From: Meghimatium bilineatum
Lineage: Eukaryota; Mollusca; Gastropoda; Stylommatophora; Philomycidae
DNA length: 64,000 nucleotides
Reading direction: 5' to 3'
NCBI GenBank assembly: GCA_034231615.1
Contig: CM067322.1
Span: 58,472,938-58,536,937 of the forward strand
This document shows positions 24,516-38,000 of the stretch, in pieces. The position numbers and the translations under genes are program-made. Positions within the stretch are counted from its first letter, which is position 1. Each line of letters opens with the position of its first letter. A model generated the notes under the pieces. The model was not told where the DNA came from, ran no database searches, and saw only the letters and a list, made by a program, of their open reading frames with translations.

Positions 24516-26986
24516 CTTTTCAACACATCTCATAAATGTATCTACTGGTAGATTATAACTAGAAATATATTTTTTGATCTTCTTTTCCAAACTTTTCAAC
24601 ACATTTCATAAATTTATCTAGTTTATCATTAGAAATATATTTTCTTTAAATTTCTAACTTTTCAACATATTCCATAAATGTATCTAGTTTATCACTAGAA
24701 ATATATTTTTTAATTTTCTTTTCCAAACTTTTCAACACATTTCATAAATGTCTCTAGTTTATCATTAGAAATTTATTTTTTGATTTTGAAACTTTTCAAC
24801 ACATTTAATAAATATATCTAGTTTATCATTAAGAATATATTTGTTGATTTTCTTTTTCAAACTTTTCAACACATCTCATAAATGTATCTACCGGTAGATT
24901 ATCACTAGAAATATATCTTTTCATTTTCGTTTTCAAACTTTTCAACACATTTCATAAATGTATGTAGTTTATCATTAGAAATATATTTTTTTGATTTTCA
25001 AATTTTTTAACACATTACATAAGTGTATATAGTGTATCAATAGAAATTTATTTTTTATTTTCTTTTTCAAACTTTTCAACACATTTCATAAATGTATCTA
25101 GTTTATCACTAGAAATATATTTTTTGATTTTCTTTTTCAAACTTTTCAACACATCTCATAAATGTATATAGTTTATCATTAGAAATATATTTTGTGATTT
25201 TCTTTTTCAAACTTTTCAACACATCTCATAAATGTATCTACCGGTAGATTATCACTAGAAATATATCTTTTCATTTTCTTTTTCAAACTTTTCAACACAT
25301 TTATTAAAAGGGAATCTACCGTTAGATTATCACTAGAAATATATCTTTTCATTTTCTTTTTTAAACTTTTCAACACATTTCATAAATGTATATACTTTAT
25401 CATTAGAAATATATTTTTTTAATTTTCTTGTTCAAACTTGTCAACATATTTCATAAATGTATCTACCGGTAGATTATCACTAGAAATATATCTTTTCATT
25501 TTCTTTTTCAAACTTTTCAACACATTTCATAAATGTATCTACCGGTAGATTATCACTAGAAATATATCTTTTCATTTTCTTTTTTAAACTTTTCAACACA
25601 TTTCATAAATGTATATACTTTATCATTAGAAATATATTTTTTTAATTTTCTTGTTCAAACTTGTCAACACATCTCATAAATGTATATAGTTTATCATTAG
25701 AAATATATTTTTTGATTTTCTTTTTCAAACTTATCAACACATTTCATAAATGTATCTACCAGTAGTTTATTATTAGAAATATATTTTTTGATTTTCTTTT
25801 TAAAACTTTTCAACACATCTCATAAATGTATCTACCGGTAGATTATCACTAGAAATATATCTTTTCATTTTCTTTTTCAAACTTTTCAACACATATCATA
25901 AATGTATATAGTTAATCATTAGAAATATTTTTTTTTATATTCTTCTTCAAACTTTTCAACACATTTAATAAATGAATATAGTTTATAATTAGAAATATAT
26001 ATTTTTTACTTTCTTGCTCAAACTTGTCAACATATTTCATAAAAGTATATAGTTTATCACTAGAAATATATTTTTTAAATTTTCTTTTTCAAACGTTTCA
26101 ACACATTTCATAAATGTATCTAGTTTATCATTAGAAATATATTTTTGATTTTCTTTTTCAAACTTATCAAAACATTTCATAAGTGTATATAGTGTATCAA
26201 TAGAAAAATAATTTTTCTTTTCTTTTTCAAACTTATCAAAACATTTCATAACTGTATCTAGTTTATCATTAGAAATATATTTTCTGCTTTTGAAACTTTT
26301 CAACACATTTTATAAATGTATCTACCAGTAGTTTATTATTAGAAATATATTTTTTGATTTTCTTTTTCAAACTTTTCAACACATCTCATAAATGTATCTA
26401 CCGGTAGATTATCACTAGAAATATATCTTTTCATTTTCTTTTTCAAACTTTTCAACACATTTCATAAATGTATATACTTTATCATTAGAAATATTTTTTT
26501 TTTATTTTCTTGTTCAAACTTGTCAACATATTTCATAAATGTATATAGTTTATCACTAGAAATATATTTTTTGATTTTCTTTCCAAACTTTTCAACACAT
26601 TTCATAAATGTATGTAGTTTATCATTAGAAATATATTTTTTGGATTTTCAAACTTTTCAACACATTACATAAGTGTATATAGTGTATCAATAGAAATTTA
26701 TTTTTTATTTTATTTTTCAAACTTTTCAACACATTTCATAAATGTATGTAGCTTATCATTAGAAATATATTTTTTTGATTTTCAAACTTTTCAACACATT
26801 ACATAAGTGTATATAGTGTATCAATAGAAATTTATTTTTTATTTTATTTTTCAAACTTTTCAACACATTTCATAAATGTATCTAGTTTATCACTAGAAAT
26901 ATATTTTTTGATTTTCTTTTTCAAACTTTTCAACACATCTCATAAATGTATATAGTTTATCATTAGAAATATATTTTTTGATTTTC
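23062..26986 (+). repeat. 3.9-kb satellite segment, copy 2 of the 7,596-bp-offset duplication
   Basis: Partner of 15,466-19,390. It is near-identical by eye, including the GTAATACATTTT monomer and the ATTAAAAGGGAATC monomer. It diverges at its right end, where 19,390 continues TTTTATTTTTC and 26,986 continues TTTTCTTTTTC. This marks the junction into the block shared with 9 kb. Confidence 0.88.
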
Positions 26987-29565
26987 TTTTTCAAACTTTT
27001 CAACACATCTCATAAATGTATCTACCGGTAGATTATCACTAGAAATATATCTTTTCATTTTCTTTTTCAAACTTTTCAACACATTTCATAAATGTATCTA
27101 CCGGTAGATTATCACTAGAAATATATCTTTTCATTTTCTTTTTTAAACTTTTCAACACATTTCATAAATGTATATACTTTATCATTAGAAATATATTTTT
27201 TTAATTTTCTTGTTCAAACTTGTCAACATATTTCATAAATGTATCTACCGGTAGATTATCACTAGAAATATATCTTTTCATTTTCTTTTTTAAACTTTTC
27301 AACACATTTCATAAATGTATATACTTTATCATTAGAAATATATTTTTTTAATTTTCTTGTTCAAACTTGTCAACACATCTCATAAATGTATATAGTTTAT
27401 CATTAGAAATATATTTTTTGATTTTCTTTTTCAAACTTATCAACACATTTCATAAATGTATCTAGTTTATCTTTAGAAATATATTTTGTGATTTTGAAAC
27501 TTTTCAACACATTTCATAAATGTATCTACCAGTAGTTTATTATTAGAAATATATTTTTTGATTTTCTTTTTAAAACTTTTCAACACATCTCATAAATGTA
27601 TCTACCGGTAGATTATCACTAGAAATATATCTTTTCATTTTCTTTTTCAAACTTTTCAACACATATCATAAATGTATATAGTTAATCATTAGAAATATTT
27701 TTTTTTATTTTCTTCTTCAAACTTTTCAACACATTTAATAAATGAATATAGTTTATAATTAGAAATATATATTTTTTATTTTCTTGCTCAAACTTGTCAA
27801 CATATTTCATAAAAGTATATAGTTTATCACTAGAAATATAGTTTTTGATTTTCTTTTTCAAACTTATCAACACATTTCATAAATGTATCTAGTTTATCAT
27901 TAGAAATATATTTTTTGATTTTCTTTTCCAAATTTTCAACACATTTCATAAGTGTATATAGTGTATCAATAGAAAAATAATTTTTCTTTTCTTTTTCAAA
28001 CTTATCAAAACATTTCATATCTAGTTTATCATTAGAAATATATTTTTTGATTTTGAAACTTTTTAACACATTTCATAAATGTATCTACCAGTAGTTTATT
28101 ATTAGAAATATATTTTTTTATTTTCTTTTTCAAACTTTTCAACACATCTCATAAATGTATCTACGGGTAGATTATCACTAGAAATATATCTTTTCATTTT
28201 CTTTTTCAAACTTGTCAACACAATTAATAAATGAATATAGTTTATAATTAGAAATATATATTTTTTATTTTCTTGCTCAAACTTGTCAACATATTTCATA
28301 AAAGTATATAGTTTATCACTAGAAATATAGTTTTTGATTTTCTTTTTCAAACTTATTAACACATTTCATAAATGTATCTAGTTTATCATTAGAAATATAT
28401 TTTCTGCTTTTGAAACTTTTCAACACATTTCATAAATGTATCTACCAGTAGTTTATTATTAGAAATATTTTTTATGATTTTCTTTTTCAAACTTTTCAAC
28501 ACATTTCATAAATGTATCTACCGGTAGATTATCACTAGAAATATATCTTTTCATTTTCTTTTTTAAACTTTTCAACACATTTCATAAATGTATATACTTT
28601 ATCATTAGAAATATATTTTTTTAATTTTCTTGTTCAAACTTGTCAACATATTTCATAAATGTATCTACCGGTAGATTATCACTAGAAATATATCTTTTCA
28701 TTTTCTTTTTCAAACTTTTCAAAACATTTCATAAATGTATCTACCGGTAGATTATCACTAGAAATATATCTTTTCATTTTCTTTTTCAAACTTTTCAACA
28801 CATTTCATAAATGTATCTACCGGTAGATTATCACTAGAAATATATCTTTTCATTTTCTTTTTTAAACTTTTCAACACATTTCATAAATGTATATACTTTA
28901 TCATTAGAAATATATTTTTTTAATTTTCTTGTTCAAACTTGTCAACATATTTCATAAATGTATCTACCGGTAGATTATCACTAGAAATATATCTTTTCAT
29001 ATTCTTTTTTAAACTTTTCAACACATTTCATAAATGTATCTACCGGTAGATTATCACTAGAAATATATCTTTTCATTTTCTTTTTTAAACTTTTCAACAC
29101 ATTTCATAAATGTATATACTTTATCATTAGAAATATATTTTTTGATTTTCTTTTTCAAACTTATCAACACATTTCATAAATGTATCTAGTTTATCATTAG
29201 AAATATATTTTGTGATATTGAAACTTTTCAACACATTTCATAAATGTATCTACCAGTAGTTTATTATTAGAAATATATTTTTTGATTTTGTTTTTAAAAC
29301 TTTTCAACACATCTCATAAATGTATCTACCTGTAGATTATCACTAGAAATATATCTTTTCATTTTCTTTTTCAAACTTTTCAACACATATCATAAATGTA
29401 TATAGTTAATCATTAGAAATATTTTTTTTTATTTTCTTCTTCAAACTTTTCAACACATTTAATAAATGAATATAGTTTATAATTAGAAATATATATTTTT
29501 TATTTTCTTGCTCAAACTTGTCAACACATTTCATAAAAGTATATAGTTTATCACTAGAAATATAG
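26415..29565 (+). repeat. Third copy of the 9-12 kb satellite block
   Basis: It matches about 8,940-12,090 at an offset of 17,475 bp. It has the CTACGGGTAG monomer (28,163), CTACCTGTAG (29,326), and an unoccupied ACTAGAAATAT site at 28,833-28,843. Small differences are CTTTAGAAATA for CATTAGAAATA (27,471) and ATTTTTTATGATTTTC (28,465). At about 29,575 it breaks into the next HOR family. Confidence 0.88.
28833..28843. other. Second empty site paralogous to insertion 1
   Basis: A single ACTAGAAATAT with the same flanking B monomers as the filled site and no inserted sequence. It supports the target-duplication boundaries independently of 11,358. Confidence 0.85.
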
Positions 29566-29599
29566 TTTTTGATTTTATTTTTCAAACTTATTAACACAT

Positions 29600-32500
29600 T
29601 TCATAAATGTATCTAGTTTATCATTAGAAATATATTTTCTGCTTTTGAAACTTTTCAACACATTTCATAAATGTATCTACCAGTTGTTTATTATTAGAAA
29701 TATATTTTTTGATTTTCTTTTCCAAACTTTTCAACACATTTCATAAATGTATCTAGTTTATCATTAGAAATATATTTTTTTGATTTTCAAACTTTTCAAC
29801 ATATTTCATAAATGTATCTAGATTATCACTAGAAATTTTTTTTTTGATTTTTCATTTCAAACTTTTGAACACATTTCATAAATGTATCTAGTTTATCACT
29901 AGAAATATATTTTTTGATTTTCTTTTTCAAACTTTTCAACACATCTCATAAATGTATCTACCGGTAGATTTTCACTAGAAATATATCTTTTCATTTTCTT
30001 TTTCAAACTTTTCAACACATTTCATAAATGTATATAGTTTATCATTAGAAATATATTTTTTTAATTTTCTTGTTCAAACTTTTCAACACATCTCATAAAT
30101 GTATATAGTTTATCATTAGAAATATATTTTTTGATTTTCTTTTTCAAACTTATCAACACATTTCATAAATGTATCTAGTTTATCATTAGAAATATATTTT
30201 GTGATTTTGAAACTTTTCAACACATTTCATAAATGTATCTACCAGTAGTTTATTATTAGAAATATATTTTTTGATTTTCTTTTTAAAACTTTTCAACACA
30301 TCTCATAAATGTATCTACCGGTAGATTATCATTAGAAATATATCTTTTCATTTTATTTTTCAAACTTATCAACACATATCATAAATGTATATAGTTAATC
30401 ATTAGAAATATTTTTTTAAATTTTCTTCTTCAAACTTTTCAACACATTTAATAAATGAATATAGTTTATAATTAGAAATATATATTTTTTATTTTCTTGC
30501 TCAAACTTGTCAACATATTTCATAAAAGTATATAGTTTATCACTAGAAATATAGTTTTTATTTTCTTTTTCAAACTTATCAACACATTTCATAAATGTAT
30601 CTAGTTTATCATTAGAAATATATTTTCTGCTTTTGAAACTTTTCAACACATTTCATAAATGTATCTACCAGTTGTTTATTATTAGAAATATATTTTTTGA
30701 TTTTCTTTTCCAAACTTTTCAACACATTTCATAAATGTATCTAGTTTATCATTAGAAATATATTTTTTTGATTTTCAAACTTTTCAACACATTTCATAAG
30801 TGTATATAGTGTATCAATAGAAAAATAATTTTTCATTTCTTTTTCAAACTTATCAAAACATTTCATATCTAGTTTATCATTAGAAATATATTTTTTGATT
30901 TTGAAACTTTTCAACACATTTCATAAATGTATCTACCAGTAGTTTATTATTAGAAATATATTTTTTGATTTTCTTTTTAAAACTTTTCAACACATCTCAT
31001 AAATGTATCTACCGGTAGATTATCACTAGAAATATATCTTTTCATTTTCTTTTTCAAACTTTTCAACACATATCATAAATGTATATAGTTAATCATTAGA
31101 AATATTTTTTTTTATTTTCTTCTTCAAACTTTTCAACACATTTAATAAATGAATATAGTTTATAATTAGAAATATATATTTTTTATTTTCTTGCTCAAAC
31201 TTGTCAACATATTTCATAAAAGTATATAGTTTATCACTAGAAATATAGTTTTTGATTTTCTTTTTCAAACTTATCAACACATTTCATAAATGTATCTAGT
31301 TTATCACTAGAAATATATTTTTTGATTTTCTTTCCAAACTTTTCAACACATTTCATAAATGTATGTAGTTTATCATTAGAAATATATTTTTTTGATTTTC
31401 AACCTTTTCAACACATTACATAAGTGTATATAGTGTATCAATAGAAATTTATTTTTTATTTTATTTTTCAAACTTTTCAACACATTTCATAAATGTATCT
31501 AGTTTATCACTAGAAATATATTTTTTGATTTTCTTGTTCAAACTTTTCAACACATCTCATAAATGTATATAGTTTATCATTAGAAATATATTTTTTGATT
31601 TTCTTTTTCAAACTTTTCAACACATCTCATAAATGTATCTACCGGTAGATTATCACTAGAAATATATCTTTTCATTTTCTTTTTCAAACTTTTCAACACA
31701 TTTCATAAATGTATCTACCGGTAGATTATCACTAGAAATATATCTTTTCATTTTCTTTTTTAAACTTTTCAACACATTTCATAAATGTATATACTTTATC
31801 ATTAGAAATATATTTTTTAAATTTTCTTGTTCAAACTTGTCAACATATTTCATAAATGTATCTACCGGTAGATTATCACTAGAAATATATCTTTTCATTT
31901 TCTTTTTCAAACTTATCAACACATTTCATAAATGTATCTAGTTTATCATTAGAAATATATTTTCTGCTTTTGAAACTTTTCAACACATTTCATAAATGTA
32001 TCTACCAGTTGTTTATTATTAGAAATATATTTTTTGATTTTCTTTTCCAAACTTTTCAACACATTTCATAAATGTATCTAGTTTATCATTAGAAATATAT
32101 TTTTTTGATTTTCAAACTTTTCAACATATTTCATAAATGTATCTAGATTATCACTAGAAATATATTTTTTGATTTTTCATTTCAAACTTTTGAACACATT
32201 TCATAAATGTATCTAGTTTATCACTAGAAATATATTTTTTGATTTTCTTTTTCAAACTTTTCAACACATCTCATAAATGTATCTACCGGTAGATTTTCAC
32301 TAGAAATATATCTTTTCATTTTCTTTTTCAAACTTTTCAACACATTTCATAAATGTATATGGTTTATCATTAGAAATATATTTTTTTAATTTTCTTGTTC
32401 CAACTTTTCAACACATCTCATAAATGTATATAGTTTATCATTAGAAATATATTTTTTGATTTTCTTTTTCAAACTTATCAACACATTTCATAAATGTATC

Positions 32501-35500
32501 TACTTTATCATTAGAAATATATTTTGTGATTTTGAAACTTTTCAACACATTTCATAAATGTATCTACAAGTAGTTTATTATTAGAAATATATTTTTTGAT
32601 TTTCTTTTTAAAACTTTTCAACACATCTCATAAATGTATCTACCGGTAGATTATCATTAGAAATATATCTTTTCATTTTATTTTTCAAACTTATCAACAC
32701 ATATCATAAATGTATATAGTTATATAGTTAATCATTAGAAATATTTTTTTAAATTTTCTTCTTCAAACTTTTCAACACATTTAATAAATGAATATAGTTT
32801 ATAATTAGAAATATATATTTTTTATTTTCTTGCTCAAACTTGTCAACATATTTCATAAAAGTATATAGTTTATCACTAGAAATATAGTTTTTATTTTCTT
32901 TTTCAAACTTATCAACACATTTCATAAATGTATCTAGTTTATCATTAGAAATATATTTTCTGCTTTTGAAACTTTTCAACACATTTCATAAATGTATCTA
33001 CCAGTTGTTTATTATTAGAAATATATTTTTTGATTTTCTTTTCCAAACTTTTCAACACATTTCATAAATGTATCTAGTTTATCATTAGAAATATATTTTT
33101 TTGATTTTCAAACTTTTCAACACATTTCATAAGTGTATATAGTGTATCAATAGAAAAATAATTTTTCTTTTCTTTTTCAAACTTATCAAAACATTTCATA
33201 TCTAGTTTATCATTAGAAATATATTTTTTGATTTTGAAACTTTTCAACACATTTCATAAATGTATCTACCAGTAGTTTATTATTAGAAATATATTTTTTG
33301 ATTTTCTTTTTAAAACTTTTCAACACATCTCATAAATGTATCTACCGGTAGATTATCACTAGAAATATATCTTTTCATTTTCTTTTTCAAACTTTTCAAC
33401 ACATATCATAAATGTATATAGTTAATCATTAGAAATATTTTTTTTTATTTTCTTCTTCAAACTTTTCAACACATTTAATAAATGAATATAGTTTATAATT
33501 AGAAATATATATTTTTTGATTTTCTTTTCCAAACTTGTCAACATATTTCATAAAAGTATATAGTTTATCACTAGAAATATAGTTTTTGATTTTCTTTTTC
33601 AAACTTAACACATTTCATAAATGTATCTAGTTTATCACTAGAAATATATTTTTTGATTTTCTTTCCAAACTTTTCAACACATTTCATAAATGTATGTAGT
33701 TTATCATTAGAAATATATTTTTTTGATTTTCAAACTTTTCAACACATTACATAAGTGTATATAGTGTATCAATAGAAATTTATTTTTTATTTTATTTTTC
33801 AAACTTTTCAACACATTTCATAAATGTATCTAGTTTATCACTAGAAATATATTTTTTGATTTTCTTGTTCAAACTTTTCAACACATCTCATAAATGTATA
33901 TAGTTTATCATTAGAAATATATTTTTTGATTTTCTTTTTCAAACTTTTCAACACATCTCATAAATGTATCTACCGGTAGATTATCACTAGAAATATATCT
34001 TTTCATTTTCTTTTTCAAACTTTTCAACACATTTCATAAATGTATCTACCGGTAGATTATCACTAGAAATATATCTTTTCATTTTCTTTTTTAAACTTTT
34101 CAACACATTTCATAAATGTATATACTTTATCATTAGAAATATATTTTTTTAATTTTCTTGTTCAAACTTGTCAACATATTTCATAAATGTATCTACCGGT
34201 AGATTATCACTAGAAATATATCTTTTCATTTTCTTTTTCAAACTTATCAACACATTTCATAAATGTATCTAGTTTATCATTAGAAATATATTTTCTGCTT
34301 TTGAAACTTTTCAACACATTTCATAAATGTATCTACCAGTTGTTTATTATTAGAAATATATTTTTTGATTTTCTTTTCCAAACTTTTCAACACATTTCAT
34401 AAATGTATCTAGTTTATCATTAGAAATATATTTTTTTGATTTTCAAACTTTTCAACATATTTCATAAATGTATCTAGATTATCACTAGAAATATATTTTT
34501 TGATTTTTCATTTCAAACTTTTGAACACATTTCATAAATGTATCTAGTTTATCACTAGAAATATATTTTTTGATTTTCTTTTTCAAACTTTTCAACACAT
34601 CTCTTAAATGTATCTACCGGTAGATTTTCACTAGAAATATATCTTTTCATTTTCTTTTTCAAACTTTTCAACACATTTCATAAATGTATATAGTTTATCA
34701 TTAGAAATATATTTTTTTAATTTTCTTGTTCAAACTTTTCAACACATCTCATAAATGTATATAGTTTATCATTAGAAATATATTTTTTGATTTTCTTTTT
34801 CAAACTTATCAACACATTTCATAAATGTATCTAGTTTATCATTAGAAATATATTTTGTGATTTTGAAACTTTTCAACACATTTCATAAATGTATCTACCA
34901 GTAGTTTATTATTAGAAATATATTTTTTGATTTTCTTTTTAAAACTTTTCAACACATCTCATAAATGTATCTACCGGTAGATTATCATTAGAAATATATC
35001 TTTTCATTTTATTTTTCAAACTTATCAACACATATCATAAATGTATATAGTTAATCATTAGAAATATTTTTTTAAATTTTCTTCTTCAAACTTTTCAACA
35101 CATTTAATAAATGAATATAGTTTATAATTAGAAATATATATTTTTTATTTTCTTGCTCAAACTTGTCAACATATTTCATAAAAGTATATAGTTTACACTA
35201 GAAATACAGTTTTTATTTTCTTTTTCAAACTTATCAACACATTTCATAAATGTATCTAGTTTATCATTAGAAATATATTTTCTGCTTTTGAAACTTTTCA
35301 ACGCATTTCATAAATGTATCTACCAGTTGTTTATTATTAGAAATATATTTTTTGATTTTCTTTTTCAAACTTTTCAACACATCTCATAAATGTATCTACC
35401 GGTAGATTATCACTAGAAATATATCTTTTCATTTTCTTTTTCAAACTTTTCAACACATATCATAAATGTATATAGTTAATCATTAGAAATATTTTTTTTT

Positions 35501-38000
35501 ATTTTCTTCTTCAAACTTTTCAACACATTTAATAAATGAATATAGTTTATAATTAGAAATATATATTTTTTATTTTCTTGCTCAAACTTGTCAACATATT
35601 TCATAAAAGTATATAGTTTATCACTAGAAATATAGTTTTTGATTTTCTTTTTCAAACTTATCAACACATTTCATAAATGTATCTAGTTTATCACTAGAAA
35701 TATATTTTTTGATTTTCTTTCCAAACTTTTCAACACATTTCATAAATGTATGTAGTTTATCATTAGAAATATATTTTTTTGATTTTCAAACTTTTCAACA
35801 CATTACATAAGTGTATATAGTGTATCAATAGAAATTTATTTTTTATTTTATTTTTCAAACTTTTCAACACATTTCATAAATGTATCTAGTTTATCACTAG
35901 AAATATATTTTTTGATTTTCTTGTTCAAACTTTTCAACACATCTCATAAATGTATATAGTTTATCATTAGAAATATATTTTTTGATTTTCTTTTTCAAAC
36001 TTTTCAACACATCTCATAAATGTATCTACCGGTAGATTATCACTAGAAATATATCTTTTCATTTTCTTTTTCAAACTTTTCAACACATTTCATAAATGTA
36101 TCTACCGGTAGATTATCACTAGAAATATATCTTTTCATTTTCTTTTTTAAACTTTTCAACACATTTCATAAATGTATATACTTTATCATTAGAAATATAT
36201 TTTTTAAATTTTCTTGTTCAAACTTGTCAACATATTTCATAAATGTATCTACCGGTAGATTATCACTAGAAATATATCTTTTCATTTTCTTTTTCAAACT
36301 TATCAACACATTTCATAAATGTATCTAGTTTATCATTAGAAATATATTTTCTGCTTTTGAAACTTTTCAACACATTTCATAAATGTATCTACCAGTTGTT
36401 TATTATTAGAAATATATTTTTTGATTTTCTTTTCCAAACTTTTCAACACATTTCATAAATGTATCTAGTTTATCATTAGAAATATATTTTTTTGATTTTC
36501 AAACTTTTCAACATATTTCATAAATGTATCTAGATTATCACTAGAAATATATTTTTTGATTTTTCATTTCAAACTTTTGAACACATTTCATAAATGTATC
36601 TAGTTTATCATTAGAAATATATTTTTTGATTTTCTTTTTCAAACTTATCAACACATTTCATAAATGTATCTAGTTTATCATTAGAAATATATTTTGTGAT
36701 TTTGAAACTTTTCAACACATTTCATAAATGTATCTACCAGTAGTTTATTATTAGAAATATATTTTTTGATTTTCTTTTTAAAATTTTTAACACATCTCAT
36801 AAATGTATCTACCGGTAGATTATCATTAGAAATATATCTTTTCATTTTATTTTTCAAACTTATCAACACATATCATAAATGTATATAGTTAATCATTAGA
36901 AATATTTTTTTAAATTTTCTTCTTCAAACTTTTCAACACATTTAATAAATGAATATAGTTTATAATTAGAAATATATATTTTTTATTTTCTTGCTCAAAC
37001 TTGTCAACATATTTCATAAAAGTATATAGTTTATCACTAGAAATATAGTTTTTATTTTCTTTTTCAAACTTATCAACACATTTCATAAATGTATCTACCA
37101 GTTGTTTATTATTAGAAATATATTTTTTGATTTTCTTTTCCAAACTTTTCAACACATTTCATAAATGTATCTAGTTTATCATTAGAAATATATTTTTTTG
37201 ATTTTCAAACTTTTCAACACATTTCATAAGTGTATATAGTGTATCAATAGAAAAATAATTTTTCTTTTCTTTTTCAAACTTATCAAAACATTTCATATCT
37301 AGTTTATCATTAGAAATATATTTTTTGATTTTGAAACTTTTCAACACATTTAATAAATGAATATAGTTTATAATTAGAAATATATATTTTTTATTTTCTT
37401 GCTCAAACTTGTCAACATATTTCATAAAAGTATATAGTTTATCACTAGAAATATAGTTTTTATTTTCTTTTTCAAACTTATCAACACATTTCATAAATGT
37501 ATCTAGTTTATCATTAGAAATATATTTTCTGCTTTTGAAACTTTTCAACACATTTCATAAATGTATCTACCAGTTGTTTATTATTAGAAATATATTTTTT
37601 GATTTTCTTTTCCAAACTTTTCAACACATTTCATAAATGTATCTAGTTTATCATTAGAAATATATTTTTTTGATTTTCAAACTTTTCAACACATTTCATA
37701 AGTGTATATAGTGTATCAATAGAAAAATAATTTTTCTTTTCTTTTTCAAACTTATCAAAACATTTCATATCTAGTTTATCATTAGAAATATATTTTTTGA
37801 TTTTGAAACTTTTCAACACATTTCATAAATGTATCTACCAGTAGTTTATTATTAGAAATATATTTTTTGATTTTCTTTTTAAAACTTTTCAACACATCTC
37901 ATAAATGTATCTACCGGTAGATTATCACTAGAAATATATTTTTTCATTTTCTTTTTCAAACTTTTCAACACATTTCATAAATGTATATACTTTATCATTA
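29600..38000 (+). repeat. ~2.33-kb HOR family (four copies, last shortened and rearranged)
   Basis: The rare monomer ACTTTTGAACACAT occurs at 29861, 32186, 34517 and 36573, giving periods of 2,325, 2,331 and 2,056 bp. Companion markers are CTACCAGTTGTTTATTATTAG, a further change of type C, and TTTTCTGCTTTTGAAAC. A 7-8 bp local duplication (TATAGTTATATAGTTAATC near 32,718) is private to the second copy. At 36,900-37,800 segments are reshuffled: GAATATAGTTTATAATTAG monomers abut different neighbours than in the parent unit. The longest open frame in any satellite stretch (126 codons, minus strand, 37,171-37,551) falls here. I treat it as chance read-through of 69-bp monomers. Confidence 0.85.
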
